A stretch of 64,000 nt of DNA from positions 42,069-106,068 of the forward strand of contig JAIPBE010000006.1 of assembly GCA_021738725.1 (NCBI GenBank). Direction: 5' to 3'. Below the pieces are notes generated by a model, which saw nothing but the letters and a program-made list of their open reading frames with translations, did not search any database and was not told the DNA's origin. Both the position numbers and the translations under genes were made by a program. Below are positions 63,873 to 64,000 of this stretch, in pieces; position 1 is the stretch's first letter; each line of letters opens with the position of its first letter. Origin of the DNA: Saprospiraceae bacterium. GTDB taxonomy: Bacteria > Bacteroidota > Bacteroidia > Chitinophagales > Saprospiraceae.

Positions 63873-64000
63873 TCATTTTAATGGGTACAAGTCCAATCCG
63901 CCATTAAAGAACAGGATGGCACTTCGGAAATTTTCGAATACCCTATATCCTCTGGCGGACAGTTTCAATTCCTGAATTTTACCATTTATTCGTTCTGCAA
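63873..64000 (-). CDS. C-terminal end of a transposase, truncated by the right edge
   Basis: On the minus strand the frame entering from the edge reads AERINGKIQELKLSARGYRV, then FENFRSAILFFNGGLDLYPLK and stop. The NGKIQ...ARGYR...NFR pattern is how ISL3-like transposases end (C-terminal catalytic part and basic tail). The start and the rest of the element lie beyond the window. The right end of the IS would fall in 63747-63872; I do not see a certain terminal inverted repeat. Confidence 0.55.
   Translation of the reverse strand, partial: AERINGKIQELKLSARGYRVFENFRSAILFFNGGLDLYPLK

Noticed and set aside
63849-63908. Small plus-strand frame of 19 codons near the right edge
   Set aside because: It overlaps the transposase C-terminus on the other strand and has no supporting feature.
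1-64000. tRNA or rRNA genes
   Set aside because: I read the intergenic regions on both strands and saw no cloverleaf with TTC-arm or rRNA-like stretch; a tRNA search program would settle this.

Overview
The window looks like a chromosomal segment of a Bacteroidetes bacterium, most likely of the Saprospiria/Lewinella type. Evidence: several promoters carry the Bacteroidetes -7 box TAnnTTTG; two secreted proteins end in type IX secretion (T9SS) sorting domains; SecA is the long Bacteroidetes form with a C-terminal zinc-binding tail; N2O reductase is of the Sec-exported (clade II) kind; isocitrate dehydrogenase is the eukaryote-like NADP type; and a kynurenine 3-monooxygenase is present. All assignments come from reading the sequence; no database search was run.

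Layout. 1-7.4 kb: a secreted fibronectin-type protein running off the left edge, a lipoprotein, secA, deoC and an ABC-2 exporter pair. 7.4-16.7 kb: a nitrous oxide respiration module. An Rrf2 regulator, a lipoprotein cytochrome c and a polytopic oxidase-subunit-I-like protein run leftward; nosZ, a NosB-like membrane protein, nosL, nosD, nosF, nosY and a Ric/ScdA di-iron repair protein run rightward. A perfect 18-bp palindrome lies in the divergent promoter region. 16.8-26 kb: an accessory stretch with a DnaQ-like exonuclease, a SWIM protein, hipBA (the hipB frame has an in-frame amber codon) and a zinc metallopeptidase, embedded in dense intergenic repeats. A decayed copy of the metallopeptidase 3' end lies 5.36 kb from the intact one, so the hipBA/SWIM segment sits between direct repeats.

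26-42 kb: polA and a GT51 transglycosylase overlapping by one base, a secreted unknown, aminopeptidase P, a T9SS beta-helix protein, a LolCD/FtsX-like ABC pair, and a SulP / carbonic anhydrase / SulP cluster that looks like a bicarbonate uptake unit. 42-64 kb: rnhB, 3-hydroxyacyl-CoA dehydrogenase plus PaaI-type thioesterase, a T9SS sialidase-fold protein, adenosine deaminase, icd, a GNAT acetyltransferase, an M1 aminopeptidase lipoprotein, mnmG, dnaX with an A10 slippery run placed to make a short gamma form, a DUF5916-type outer-membrane protein, an OmpH/Skp protein, kmo, a ubiquitin-like MoaD/ThiS protein ending in Gly-Gly paired with a BNR propeller protein, a long-chain acyl-CoA ligase, and the tail of a probable transposase at the right edge.

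The most unusual content is (1) a family of short hairpins with a constant GTGTCTCAC-like core but changing, compensated stems, seen in three intergenic regions; (2) the dnaX slippery site; (3) the interrupted hipB; (4) a roughly 290-bp duplicated leader/promoter cassette upstream of polA and of the unknown gene at 31489; and (5) the MoaD-like/propeller gene pair.
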